Source of the DNA: Spirosoma utsteinense | GTDB lineage: Bacteria; Bacteroidota; Bacteroidia; Cytophagales; Spirosomataceae | DNA: 41,134 bases | NCBI RefSeq assembly: GCF_014282275.1 | Contig: NZ_VFIA01000043.1 | Span: 1 to 41,134, forward strand | Direction: 5' to 3' | Part shown: piece after piece, positions 32,930-41,133 of the stretch | Numbering within the stretch: the stretch's first letter is position 1 | How the letters are laid out: the number at the start of each line of letters is the position of its first letter | The notes under the pieces: generated by a model | Databases searched by the model: none | The model's input: the letters and a program-made list of their open reading frames with translations, nothing else | What the model was told of the DNA's origin: nothing | Translations under genes and position numbers: made by a program

Positions 32930-33811
32930 ATGATGATCCTCTCCGACCTCCGCATTTACCCGATCAAATCGCTGGGTGGTATTTCTGTACCCGAAGCGAT
33001 CGTCGATGAGAAAGGCTTTCGGTACGACCGCCGGTTTATGCTTGTGACGCCTTCTGGCAACTTCATAACCCAGCGAACCAACCCCCACATGGCCCTCATC
33101 GACGTGGCCATCGACCAACAGACCACATATGCAGCATTACGGGTCTGGCACCGGAACCGACCCGAGGATGTGTTGACGCTCCCGTTGACCCTATCGCCGG
33201 ATGCCGTAGGCGATACGATGCGGGTGTCGATCTGGGACAGCGAGAATGTGCCGGCTGTACTGGTCAGTGAAGAAGCCGACCAATGGTTTTCGAAGGTGCT
33301 GGACCTCCCCTGCCGGCTGGTATTTATGCCCGACAGCACCCGCCGGACAGTAGACCCGGCCTATGACCGCCGTGATGCGCAGGGACAGGCGTCGGTGGTC
33401 AGCTTCGCCGATGGATACCCCTACCTGCTCATTGGCCAGGCCTCGCTCGATGACCTCAACCGCCGGTTGCCCGCGCCCATCGAAATGCTGCGGTTCCGGC
33501 CCAACATTGTCGTCAGCGGCAGCAGCCCGTACGACGAGGATGCCTGGCAGCAGTTTCAAATAGGGGGTATGGATTTCTACGGGGTGAAGCCCTGCGCCCG
33601 CTGTGTACTGACAACGATTGATCCCGTAACGGGGCAGAAGGGTCGGGAACCCCTCCACACCCTGACTACTTATCGCCAGTGGAGACATAAAATCCTGTTT
33701 GGCCAGAATGTACTGCCCGGTCCGGGGTCGGGTGGTCTGCTGCGGGTTGGACAACCGGTTGAGGTCGTCAGCCAGGTTGAGCCGTGGTTGGCTCCGCCCG
33801 AACTTGGCTAA
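32930..33811 (+). CDS. MOSC domain-containing protein
   Basis: 293 residues (293 or 292 depending on the double ATG at 32930/32933). N-terminal MOSC_N domain: LRIYPIKSLGGISV, GFRYDRRFMLVTPSGNFITQR. The C-terminal MOSC domain follows with LRFRPNIVVSG, then YGVKPCARCVLTTIDP carrying the conserved Cys (CxRC) that handles sulfur or binds the molybdenum cofactor. Homologues reduce N-hydroxylated compounds or carry sulfur to Mo enzymes. The exact substrate is unknown. It is followed by a UbiA-like gene on the same strand. Confidence 0.9.
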   Translation: MMILSDLRIYPIKSLGGISVPEAIVDEKGFRYDRRFMLVTPSGNFITQRTNPHMALIDVAIDQQTTYAALRVWHRNRPEDVLTLPLTLSPDAVGDTMRVSIWDSENVPAVLVSEEADQWFSKVLDLPCRLVFMPDSTRRTVDPAYDRRDAQGQASVVSFADGYPYLLIGQASLDDLNRRLPAPIEMLRFRPNIVVSGSSPYDEDAWQQFQIGGMDFYGVKPCARCVLTTIDPVTGQKGREPLHTLTTYRQWRHKILFGQNVLPGPGSGGLLRVGQPVEVVSQVEPWLAPPELG

Positions 33812-33894
33812 AATCCGGGGGTTTGTATGACTTCCCATCAGACCACCTCGTCTAATGCCGGTAGACCTACCTACCGGGACCCTTTCCATATCAA

Positions 33895-34827
33895 TTGCAC
33901 ACAGGTCGAAACACAGCCTACCAAACTCAGTTAGGTTTTCAGAAACCCGGCGAGTCATCTGACACTATCTGTTACTTCTCAACTTTGCTTACACCAATCC
34001 GAAACGTTTACTACCTGAGTTTTCCCGTCGTGATGGGAGCTGTTTTGTCGAATCGTATGGCCACACGCCTGTCCGACGTAGCTCCTGTTCACTGGGCTAC
34101 CCCCATCATGCTGGCACTGGTCGTGTTTATCATTTACACCGTTGACCGGTTGCTCGACGTGCAGCGCCCCGATCGTCCCCCCACCGCCCGCCACCGCTTT
34201 CATCACCAACATGCTTCTTTACTCTGGCTCGTTGTGGCCGGGGCAGCGGTAGTAGCCCTGGGCTTGACGTTCTTTTTGCCCACCGCCGTTGTCAAATTCG
34301 GGCTGGTCCTGGGTGGGTTGTGCGCAGCTTATGTAGGCGCGGTATTCCGGCTTCCGGCTCGACACCCGGCGCTGCTTCTGAAGGAACCAATGGTAGCGCT
34401 GCTTTACGCAGCCGGTATCTGGGGGAGCATATGGGTACAACGCCCTACCGTAAGCGGGGTCGAGCTTACCGAGGCCCTCATGTTCACTGGTATTGCTTTC
34501 CAGAATCTGATCTTGTTCGATCTGATGGAGAAACGGGAATTGCTGGTAGAGGGACAGTATAAACCAGCGGTTTTTTCACTGGCCACTGAATGGGGGGATT
34601 ACCGTTGCGACCTACTCCTGCGCTGGCTGACCTTCGGCATTTTTAGTTGTGGTCTGGCGCTTTGCTTCGTAACCGCCGATCGCTTCGCCCAGCGGTCGGC
34701 CCTGATGCTGGGCTTGATGAGCCTGACGCTCTATGGCATTCAGCGCTACCCCGCTTACTTCCTCAGGAATGAACGCTACCGATGGCTCGGCGACGGCGTC
34801 TTCTGGTTCCCGGCGTTGGTGTTATAA
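33895..34827 (+). CDS. UbiA-like prenyltransferase-family membrane protein
   Basis: About 310 residues if the TTG at 33895 is used; the true start may be further in, since recognisable sequence begins near LLTPIRNVYYLSFPVVMGAV. It has seven to nine hydrophobic segments. The conserved Asp-rich segment is IIYTVDRLLDVQRPDRPPTARHRFHHQHA, reminiscent of the first NDxxDxxxD motif of UbiA enzymes; NLILFDLMEKREL stands at the place of the second. Both motifs are partly degenerate, so the substrate and even enzymatic activity are open. It lies in the inner membrane. It follows the MOSC gene by 83 bp and converges on the hydrolase gene. Confidence 0.7.
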   Translation: MHTGRNTAYQTQLGFQKPGESSDTICYFSTLLTPIRNVYYLSFPVVMGAVLSNRMATRLSDVAPVHWATPIMLALVVFIIYTVDRLLDVQRPDRPPTARHRFHHQHASLLWLVVAGAAVVALGLTFFLPTAVVKFGLVLGGLCAAYVGAVFRLPARHPALLLKEPMVALLYAAGIWGSIWVQRPTVSGVELTEALMFTGIAFQNLILFDLMEKRELLVEGQYKPAVFSLATEWGDYRCDLLLRWLTFGIFSCGLALCFVTADRFAQRSALMLGLMSLTLYGIQRYPAYFLRNERYRWLGDGVFWFPALVL

Positions 34828-34832
34828 AAGAG

Positions 34833-34853
34833 AGCAGGCTCTTCGCTCCTGCT
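34833..34853. terminator. Possible terminator between convergent genes
   Basis: AGCAGG (34833-34838) / CCTGCT (34848-34853), 9-nt loop, then GCTCCTTCTTTTT. It sits in the 37-bp gap between the UbiA-like and hydrolase genes. Confidence 0.4.
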
Positions 34854-34864
34854 GCTCCTTCTTT

Positions 34865-35812
34865 TTACATTTCCACCATCGACTTGACCTTCATCGTCTC
34901 CCGCATCTGAAGTTGATGCAGAATATCGAGCAGAATATCTGTCATGTATTTGCGCTTGTTGAACACGATGTCATGCCGGTTTTCGGGTAGTAAAAATTGC
35001 TTTACGCGGGCGTTGACCAATTGCTTTTGGGCAAATGTGACATTGGTTGGGTAAACCAGCTCATCGCGCTGGCCATGGAGCATCGTAATGTTCGCTTTAA
35101 TTCGGGGCCAGTCAGGCAGGATGGCCTCCAGCGCCCGCCGGTGGGCCAGCTTTTCATCATTGGCCAGCCGCAGCAGAGTTGGCACCCCCCATCGGATTAG
35201 TGGACTGTCGGCGAAATAACTGATTGGATAGGTACGCTCCAGACCAGGCCCCAGGGCCGACGAGACAAATACGACATGATTGACCCGACCAGGGTTGTTC
35301 ATGGCCAGCCGCGCCGATACCGAACCGCCATAGGATGAACCAACGACCATCAGGAACGGCGCTTTTTTGTAGCGGTTGATGAGCGGCTGCAAAAATTTGG
35401 CCTGCCGTACAATCGACGTTTCTACCCAGCCAAAATCAGAATACCCGTAACCGGGCCGGTCAACAGCTACCAGCCGGGCCCGGTTGAGCAGGGCCGTATC
35501 TTTAAAAAATTCGTTGAAGAAAGAGAGCGAACTGGGAGCGCCGTGTACGAACAGTACAACGGGCAAGGCTGAATCACCCGGTGAGTTGGTTTCCATGTAC
35601 CGGATCGTCCGCGGTTCCGACTCACCATTCGGATCGCCGACGCGGTACCGGTGAATGATCGGACGAATGCGTTGACCCCGAAATTCATCGGCCAGTTCCT
35701 GATCCGTTTGGCGTAAATCGATGAACCAGGCTGCGATTACGGTTCCAATTGCTGCTACTACTGCCGTAAGCGAGACCCATTTAAGGACACGAAGAAAACG
35801 TTGCATACTCAT
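34865..35812 (-). CDS. Alpha/beta hydrolase, membrane-anchored
   Basis: 315 residues from the ATG complementary to 35810-35812 (MSMQRFLRVL); a second ATG two codons later is equally possible. An N-terminal membrane segment (VLKWVSLTAVVAAIGTVIAAWFI) is followed by a classical hydrolase fold: LPVVLFVHGAPSS (oxyanion region), VVGSSYGGSV with the nucleophile Ser, HGQRDELVYP with the acid Asp and PENRHDIV with the His. The substrate is unknown; the anchor suggests action at the membrane or in the periplasm. It is divergent from the small acidic protein. Confidence 0.88.
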   Translation of the reverse strand: MSMQRFLRVLKWVSLTAVVAAIGTVIAAWFIDLRQTDQELADEFRGQRIRPIIHRYRVGDPNGESEPRTIRYMETNSPGDSALPVVLFVHGAPSSLSFFNEFFKDTALLNRARLVAVDRPGYGYSDFGWVETSIVRQAKFLQPLINRYKKAPFLMVVGSSYGGSVSARLAMNNPGRVNHVVFVSSALGPGLERTYPISYFADSPLIRWGVPTLLRLANDEKLAHRRALEAILPDWPRIKANITMLHGQRDELVYPTNVTFAQKQLVNARVKQFLLPENRHDIVFNKRKYMTDILLDILHQLQMRETMKVKSMVEM

Positions 35813-35935
35813 ATACGATATGAGTATAACTGTAAACCATGAGCCAAAGGTTTTCGGAATAACTTGAAAACCGCATTTTCCCCAAACAGTTGCCCATAGC
35901 ACCCTGTTTTAAGAGGACAACAAAACATCAACGAT

Positions 35936-36130
35936 ATGAACGAACAGACAAACGCCCCCGCCCAGATTAGTGAAATCGACCTCGATAGCCCCAACCAGAA
36001 TAATCCAGCCGACACGGACATCAGCGAAGTAACCCGTCGGGAAACGCTCGCTGGCTTACAGGCCAACGACGCCGAGAAGATGACGCCCGATGATGCGAAT
36101 GAATTGAGCGAAGAAGAAAGTACGGACTAG
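35936..36130 (+). CDS. Small acidic protein of unknown function
   Basis: 64 residues, strongly acidic and hydrophilic (DLDSPNQNNPADTDISEV, ANDAEKMTPDDANELSEEES), without membrane segment or signal. It starts at ATG 35936, 123 bp from the divergent hydrolase start. Short disordered acidic proteins of this type are common in Cytophagales. No function can be given; the codon pattern and position support a real gene. Confidence 0.55.
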   Translation: MNEQTNAPAQISEIDLDSPNQNNPADTDISEVTRRETLAGLQANDAEKMTPDDANELSEEESTD

Positions 36131-36202
36131 ATCCTGTGCGGCTTCCTGTCGCGTACGTTGACTACGAGTTGGCTAACTGGGCAGGAAGCCGTAAAACAAG
36201 TC

Positions 36203-36742
36203 TTACCGTACTTCGTTCTCCACCGCCAGAAAATGGGTAAGCTCGCCCTGGTGGCTAAAAAGCGGGTCGATACTGACGCGGCATAGATACGACTCGCCAT
36301 TTTTACGGTAATTCAACAGATCGGCTTTGATCGGGGAGCCATGCCGTATCGAATCCCGAACGGTCAATAACGTAGCTCGATCAGTACCGGGTCCCTGCAA
36401 TATACCCGGCGTACGTCCGATAGACTCGGCACGCGTAAACCCGGTCATAGCCAGAAAGCTGTTACTGGTCCATAGAATGGTCTTCGTCTGGTCGGTCAAA
36501 ACGAGCGTCGAGCCAGTTCCCAGCTTCTTCAGATAACCATTACGCTGCTGACGGGGCAACTTCCAGTCGAAAATATCGCTTAATGCCTGAAAAACGGCGG
36601 CTTCCTTGCGTTTAGCACGGTGTTGAGCCTGGTCGAGCATGAAGATTTCATAAGAGGCCACGGGATACGGACGGTTGCCATGCTGCTGTGCCCGGCTATA
36701 CCCCCGATTAACTAGTTCTATATAGGACTCTGACGAAAGCAT
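36203..36742 (-). CDS. PAS/LOV-like sensory protein without the photoactive cysteine
   Basis: 179 residues. The N-terminal ~70 residues are helical and charged. Residues about 75-179 form a PAS domain: STLVLTDQTKTILWTSNSFLAMTGFTRAESIGRTPGILQGPGTDRATL, then NYRKNGESYLCRVSIDPLF and THFLAVENEV. The spacing is that of LOV domains, where the motif is GRNCRFLQGPxTD. Here it is GRTPGILQGPGTD (109-121), with Pro at the position of the flavin-binding Cys. No output domain is fused, so it would act through a partner. It is transcribed away from the tRNA-Asp gene. Confidence 0.85.
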   Translation of the reverse strand: MLSSESYIELVNRGYSRAQQHGNRPYPVASYEIFMLDQAQHRAKRKEAAVFQALSDIFDWKLPRQQRNGYLKKLGTGSTLVLTDQTKTILWTSNSFLAMTGFTRAESIGRTPGILQGPGTDRATLLTVRDSIRHGSPIKADLLNYRKNGESYLCRVSIDPLFSHQGELTHFLAVENEVR

Positions 36743-36926
36743 AGCTTACTGACGGGGTTAGGTTACTTTGGAAAATTACCCTCTGCCATCAGCAATTCCA
36801 AATCAGATAGCCTGAATTCACAGAACCATCACAGTGGCGTAAAATTTTTTAGGCCCTAAAGCCACTGATTTACAACCATTGGGCTTCGGGAAAGGCTCTG
36901 ACAATAAACTTTTTTAAGACACCTGC

Positions 36927-36957
36927 TTGCATTGAGTCCACGAACACGCTACTTTTG
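36927..36957 (+). promoter_or_regulatory. Promoter of the tRNA-Asp gene
   Basis: TTGC at 36927-36930 and TACTTTTG (TAnnTTTG) at 36950-36957 with 19 bp between, the standard spacing for Bacteroidota housekeeping promoters. The start point would fall near 36964, about 45 bp before the tRNA. Confidence 0.75.
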
Positions 36958-37008
36958 TGCCACGATCAAGGTCAACGGCAACGGCTGACCAACAATCAGA
37001 TCAAAAAT

Positions 37009-37085
37009 GGTTCGGTAGTTCAGTTGGTTAGAATACCTGCCTGTCACGCAGGGGGTCGCGGGTTCGAGTCCCGTCCGAACCGCCA
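37009..37085 (+). tRNA. tRNA-Asp (GTC)
   Basis: Acceptor stem GGTTCGG/CCGAACC, D-arm TAGTTCAGTTGGTTAGAATA, anticodon stem CCTGC/GCAGG with loop CTGTCAC (anticodon GTC), T-arm CGGGTTCGAGTCCCG, discriminator G and an encoded CCA at 37083-37085. All cloverleaf elements are intact. The DNA directly behind it is mobile and AT-rich, typical for tRNA-linked islands. Confidence 0.97.
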
Positions 37086-37094
37086 CTGAAAATC

Positions 37095-37129
37095 AAGCAC
37101 TTAGCAGAAATGTTAAGTGCTTTTTTTTT
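37095..37129 (+). terminator. Terminator of the tRNA-Asp gene
   Basis: Perfect 9-bp stem AAGCACTTA (37095-37103) / TAAGTGCTT (37114-37122), 10-nt loop, followed by a run of nine T (37121-37129). Confidence 0.9.
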
Positions 37130-37272
37130 ATTCAGTTTACACTACGGTTTACACAAGCCAATAAGTGGCCACACTTACAGTAGTAGGTCGGGGGTCTACC
37201 GGATCAATTCCAAAAGTTGTGGAGCAACTTGTATTTTTCTAGGTTTGTGGCCTCACCCAAGTCCAGCCCGTT

Positions 37273-37635
37273 TTGGAAAGCTTCCTGCCCATCATCCAGT
37301 TCCTGTTACCTGAGTTCATCCTGGAAAATTTTGAATTGACATCCATCGACCGGGCTGAGGGTGTCTTTCAGGTGCACATCGAAGAGAAAAATGCCGATCA
37401 GCAGGACCCAGAGAGGAAAAACCTACTTTCCAAAGGCTTTTTTCCCACCATCACCGTCCAGGACTTTCCCATTCGTGGGCACCAGGTCTTTCTCCACATC
37501 AAACGCCGTCGCTGGCTCCATACCAAAACCGGAAAAGTCGTTTATCGAGACTGGACACAAGTAGCCGAAGGAACGCGGATGACAAGTGAGTTTTCCGCTT
37601 TTTTAAAAGATATCAGTCAATACCAACCCGACTGA
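37273..37635 (+). CDS. ISAon1 transposase N-terminal protein (orfA)
   Basis: 120 residues with a TTG start (MESFLPIIQFLLPEFILENF). KGFFPTITVQDFPIRGHQVFLHIKRRRWLHTKTGKVVYRDWTQVAEGTRMTSEFSAFLKD is the typical N-terminal region of ISAon1-family transposases, the DNA-binding part that is encoded separately from the catalytic part. Its stop (37633-37635) lies inside the overlap with orfB, which is in the +1 frame. Confidence 0.82.
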   Translation: MESFLPIIQFLLPEFILENFELTSIDRAEGVFQVHIEEKNADQQDPERKNLLSKGFFPTITVQDFPIRGHQVFLHIKRRRWLHTKTGKVVYRDWTQVAEGTRMTSEFSAFLKDISQYQPD

Positions 37636-38599
37636 TATCCAGTCCATTGGCCGGTTTTATGGAGTTGATGGCCGCGCTCTCTTGCGCCAATACCAGGCGT
37701 GTCAAAGTGGATTTAAAAACTGGGACCAACGCCCACACGCTAAAGACTGGCTGCTTTACCCGCAAAATCTGGGCACCCATCTCTCGCTCGATGAGACGAG
37801 TCTGTCGAATGGTGAACTCTATACGATCCTGACTAACAAAGCAGCTAAAGGGGGTAAAGGAAGTATAGTCGCTATTGTGGCGGGTACCAAGGCCGAAATG
37901 GTGATTGACGTACTGAGACAACTGCCACAAAAACAGCGGAATAAAGTAACGGAGATCACGCTGGACATGGCTGGTAGTATGGGCTTAATTGTCAAACGAT
38001 GCTTCCCCCGGGCCACTCAGGTGACCGACCGTTTTCATGTCCAGCAATTAGCCCTGGAGGCCGTCCAAAGCATGCGGGTTGCCTACCGCTGGCAGGCGCT
38101 GGATGCCGAAAACGAGGCTCTAGAACAGGCTAAGGCACAGCAACTCAGCTATGAACCACTCCTACTTTCGAATGGCGATACGCTCAAACAACTTTTGGCT
38201 CGCAGTCGCTATGTGCTCTATAAAAAGACAGTTGATTGGACCCCCACTCAACAAGAGCGCGCCAGTCTGCTGTTTGATCGGTATCCTGATCTGAAAAGTG
38301 CCTACGAGTTGAGCCAGTCGCTGAGTCATATTTTTGAGCACACCACCGATAAACTGTATGGCTTGGCTCGGTTGGCGAAATGGCATGAAAAAGTTCGACA
38401 GGCAGGTTTTAAAGCGTTTAATACGGTTGCTCGTTCCATCCAAAACCATTACGAAACTATCCTCAACTACTTTGACCACCGCAGTACCAACGCGTCAGCC
38501 GAGTCCTTCAATGCCAAGATCAAAGCCTTTCGGCGTCAATTCCGTGGGGTTCGGAATGTCGAGTTCTTTCTGTACCGGCTGACTCAGTTATATGCTTAA
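37607..38599 (+). CDS. ISAon1 transposase, catalytic part (orfB, DDE_Tnp_ISL3-like)
   Basis: The frame opens at 37607 and overlaps orfA by 29 bp. The first in-frame TTG is 37682, but family-like sequence (IQSIGRFYGVDGRALLRQY) starts before it, so translation may arise by a +1 shift from orfA. The DDE core is visible: LGTHLSLDETSLSNGELYTILTNK, ITLDMAGSMGLIVKRCFPRATQVTDRFHVQQLALEAVQ and HRSTNASAESFNAKIKAFRRQFRGVRN with the catalytic Glu. There is no frameshift or stop inside, unlike the IS3 and IS110 genes earlier in the window. Confidence 0.85.
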   Translation, partial: KISVNTNPTDIQSIGRFYGVDGRALLRQYQACQSGFKNWDQRPHAKDWLLYPQNLGTHLSLDETSLSNGELYTILTNKAAKGGKGSIVAIVAGTKAEMVIDVLRQLPQKQRNKVTEITLDMAGSMGLIVKRCFPRATQVTDRFHVQQLALEAVQSMRVAYRWQALDAENEALEQAKAQQLSYEPLLLSNGDTLKQLLARSRYVLYKKTVDWTPTQQERASLLFDRYPDLKSAYELSQSLSHIFEHTTDKLYGLARLAKWHEKVRQAGFKAFNTVARSIQNHYETILNYFDHRSTNASAESFNAKIKAFRRQFRGVRNVEFFLYRLTQLYA

Positions 38600-38647
38600 G
38601 CCAAGATGCTCCACAACTTTTGGATTTGATCCGGTCTACCCCCCCTC

Positions 38648-38714
38648 AACCTACAACAAAACAAAAAAACCCTCAGAAATCATTTCTGAGGGTTTTTTTG
38701 TTTTGTTGTAGGTT
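38648..38714. terminator. 67-bp perfect palindrome, terminator-like
   Basis: Arms 38648-38680 and 38682-38714 are perfect 33-bp inverted copies around one central C. The core CCTCAGAAAT/ATTTCTGAGG is followed on both strands by T7, then GTTTTGTTGTAGG. It is an efficient bidirectional terminator in form, placed 3 bp past the IS end and 56 bp before the NTPase gene. Confidence 0.85.
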
Positions 38715-38769
38715 ACTTTGTAAGTTGAAAATTATAAAGGTACTTACATAGTGAATTTGATTCAATTTT

Positions 38770-40959
38770 ATGAAATCAGTTTATTCAGCGGATCAGCCTG
38801 TTTTAAAACAAGATCAAGATGTATTTCAGCGCTATGAATTTTCTAAAAGAATTGCTAAAACAATACTTAACGACAAAGGTGAAGAATGTAAAGTAATTGG
38901 TTTATATGGAGCATGGGGCGAAGGGAAAACTTCAGTATTAAATTTTATAGCTATAGAACTAAGTAATGATACTAATGTCAAAATAATAAGATTCAACCCT
39001 TGGAGATATAAAGGAGAAGAAGAGTTATTAGTAAGCTTTTTCAAAGTTATAACAAAAAATCTTGATAAAAATCTTTATACATCATTCGAAAATATATCAA
39101 AAAAAGCAGAAAAAAGTAAATTTGTTGGACCCATTATAAATACAATTATTAAATACTTTGCGGGACCAAGTAGTAAAATAGATGTCTCCGATTTATTTAA
39201 AATTCTATCTACAACAGACGTAGAATTACTTAAAGAGCGCGTTAATAATTATTTAAAAGAGTCTTCTCATACACTTGTTGTCATCATTGATGACATTGAC
39301 AGATTAGACAAAAATGAGATACACGCGATAATGAAAATGGTAAAATTAACTGCAGATTTTTTGAAAACTACATATATACTTTCTTTTGATGATAAGATGG
39401 TTGCATCTGCAATTGGAGAAAAGTTTACAACAGGAGATTTAAAAGCTGGCTATAATTTTCTAGAAAAAATAATTCAAATTCCTATAAGATTACCCCAAAT
39501 AAAGCTTTCAGCGTTAAGAAAGTATACTTTAAATAAAGTGTATGAGTGCCTAAGTAAAAATAAGATAAATATTACAGAAGATGAAACAAAAAGATTCGAA
39601 AGAATATTTGAACAAAGTATAATTCCTCGTCTCGCTAATCCAAGATTAGCTGTAAGATATGCAAATAGTTTATCTTTTTCCATACCAATATTGTATGGAG
39701 AAATAAATACAATAGACTTTATGCTAATTGAAGGTTTAAAAATATTTTACCCAGAGCATTACGAGTATGTAAAAAATAATTCTAATTCTTTTATTAATTA
39801 CAGATACATAGATAATATATTAGCCAATAATCAAATTGATTTTCCCAAAGAGATATTAGAACTTAGCCCTAATACTGATAACAAAGCTAAAGATGCAATA
39901 TTAGCTTTGTTAAAGCATTTATTTCCAGTAGTTGAAAAGTATTACGATAAAAATAATCACCTCGGTATTACTCATAAAAAAGAATGGTATACAGAAAAGC
40001 GAGTTGCATCTATGGAATATTTCCGTAGATATTTTACTTATTGCTTAGAAGACAATCAAATTGCTGATATTACTATTTCTGAGTTCTTTACATCTCTAAA
40101 CAATAAAAGCAACAAACAAGTAATTGAAGAAATACAAGTATTAATTGCTGCAAGTTCGATAGATGAGTTTTTAATGAAAATGTCACATATGCCTAAATTA
40201 TTAAACTTTAATAAAATAAGTAAATTAATTTTGTCAATGATAAGGGTACCTGAATTGTTCAATGAAACTAACGCAGGTTTAATTATTGAAAGTCCTTCAT
40301 TAAGGAATAGGTTATCTGTCCTGATTTTTGACAAATTATTGGAAATTGATGATCTAACCATAAGGTATGAGATTGCACAAAATATAATGGTAGATTCTGA
40401 CAGTTTTAGTTTGGCATATCATATTAATAATGAATTAAGAAGGGCTTTTAAGAATGACGAAAAGCTTTTCACTCCCGATGAGTATAATAATTTAGGTTTA
40501 TTACTTAGAAATCGTGCTCTTAATGAAGCTGGTGACTTACCCCTCTTTCAAAGTATTCAAAAAGTAAGTCAAATACAGTATTTATTTCAAAATTGGAATA
40601 TTACAGATGCATTAGAGCTTCAGAACTATGTATCAAATATCATTAATCAATATCCGGAAAAAATAAAATATCTGATTATGGCTTTTACCCCTGAAGCATC
40701 AAATTTATATGATGGCTCAACTAAGAAGGCTAATTTTGAGGATGGCTACTTTAATTTCTTGGATCATTTATTAAACACGGACGAAATATATAAATTGATA
40801 TTACAATACAATGAAAGTGAAATAAAGTCGCAGAATAGTCAATATATAGATGAGTTTGGCAATGAACAACTTCAAACCTATGACAACGTACTAAGACAGT
40901 TTGTAGATTGTTATGAAAGAAAAAAAGCGGCAAACTTAACTAGTAAAATTACTTTATAA
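38770..40959 (+). CDS. KAP-family P-loop NTPase
   Basis: 729 residues. Walker A is GAWGEGKT (47-54) within VIGLYGAWGEGKTSVLNFI, and IRFNPWRYKGEEELLVSFF follows, both typical for KAP NTPases. Walker B is VVIIDDIDRLDKNEIHAIM (about 170-188), with the ILSFDD sensor after it. Unlike many KAP proteins, no membrane hairpin is evident between the Walker motifs; the inserted segment KFVGPIINTIIKYFAG is only weakly hydrophobic. The remaining ~450 residues are helical and unrecognised. The gene is far more AT-rich than the core genes of the window and lies behind a tRNA, an IS and a palindrome. KAP proteins include the phage-exclusion protein PifA, so a defence role is possible but unproven. Confidence 0.88.
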   Translation: MKSVYSADQPVLKQDQDVFQRYEFSKRIAKTILNDKGEECKVIGLYGAWGEGKTSVLNFIAIELSNDTNVKIIRFNPWRYKGEEELLVSFFKVITKNLDKNLYTSFENISKKAEKSKFVGPIINTIIKYFAGPSSKIDVSDLFKILSTTDVELLKERVNNYLKESSHTLVVIIDDIDRLDKNEIHAIMKMVKLTADFLKTTYILSFDDKMVASAIGEKFTTGDLKAGYNFLEKIIQIPIRLPQIKLSALRKYTLNKVYECLSKNKINITEDETKRFERIFEQSIIPRLANPRLAVRYANSLSFSIPILYGEINTIDFMLIEGLKIFYPEHYEYVKNNSNSFINYRYIDNILANNQIDFPKEILELSPNTDNKAKDAILALLKHLFPVVEKYYDKNNHLGITHKKEWYTEKRVASMEYFRRYFTYCLEDNQIADITISEFFTSLNNKSNKQVIEEIQVLIAASSIDEFLMKMSHMPKLLNFNKISKLILSMIRVPELFNETNAGLIIESPSLRNRLSVLIFDKLLEIDDLTIRYEIAQNIMVDSDSFSLAYHINNELRRAFKNDEKLFTPDEYNNLGLLLRNRALNEAGDLPLFQSIQKVSQIQYLFQNWNITDALELQNYVSNIINQYPEKIKYLIMAFTPEASNLYDGSTKKANFEDGYFNFLDHLLNTDEIYKLILQYNESEIKSQNSQYIDEFGNEQLQTYDNVLRQFVDCYERKKAANLTSKITL

Positions 40960-41040
40960 TAGCCGTATATTCTATCGTAAATGGAAATCAAAAAATCGTA
41001 ACAAATTTGATCATGAGATATCAATAATACTAATTCAAAA

Positions 41041-41133
41041 TCATAAAGACGCATTCAGAATGTAGGGAAAGCAAGTCAACTCGATGACTGTCTGCCGACC
41101 CGTGAATAACGCTTCAAGAACAGCCCGCAAACG
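41041..41133 (-). pseudogene. Possible transposase fragment at the window edge
   Basis: On the minus strand the open frame entering from the right edge reads RLRAVLEALFTGRQTVIELT and stops after ILNASL at 41041. The LRAVLEALFTGRQTV wording resembles the N-terminal part of some IS transposases, and the abrupt stop suggests truncation. There is too little sequence for a firm call. Confidence 0.25.

Larger units (their letters stand above)
37190..38645 (+). mobile_element. ISAon1-family insertion sequence, apparently intact
   Basis: Ends are inverted repeats of about 37 bp: left from 37190 (GGGGGTCTACCGGATCAATT, then CCAAAAGTTGTGGAGCA), right to 38645 (its reverse complement GGGGGTAGACCGGATCAAAT, then the same CCAAAAGTTGTGGAGCA). 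Two overlapping transposase frames lie inside. Length about 1.46 kb. No clear target duplication was seen. It inserted just past the tRNA-Asp terminator. Confidence 0.85.

Noticed and set aside
37070..37085. Attachment-site duplication of the tRNA-Asp 3' end marking an island
   Set aside because: No second copy of the tRNA end was found within the window; it may lie beyond the right edge.
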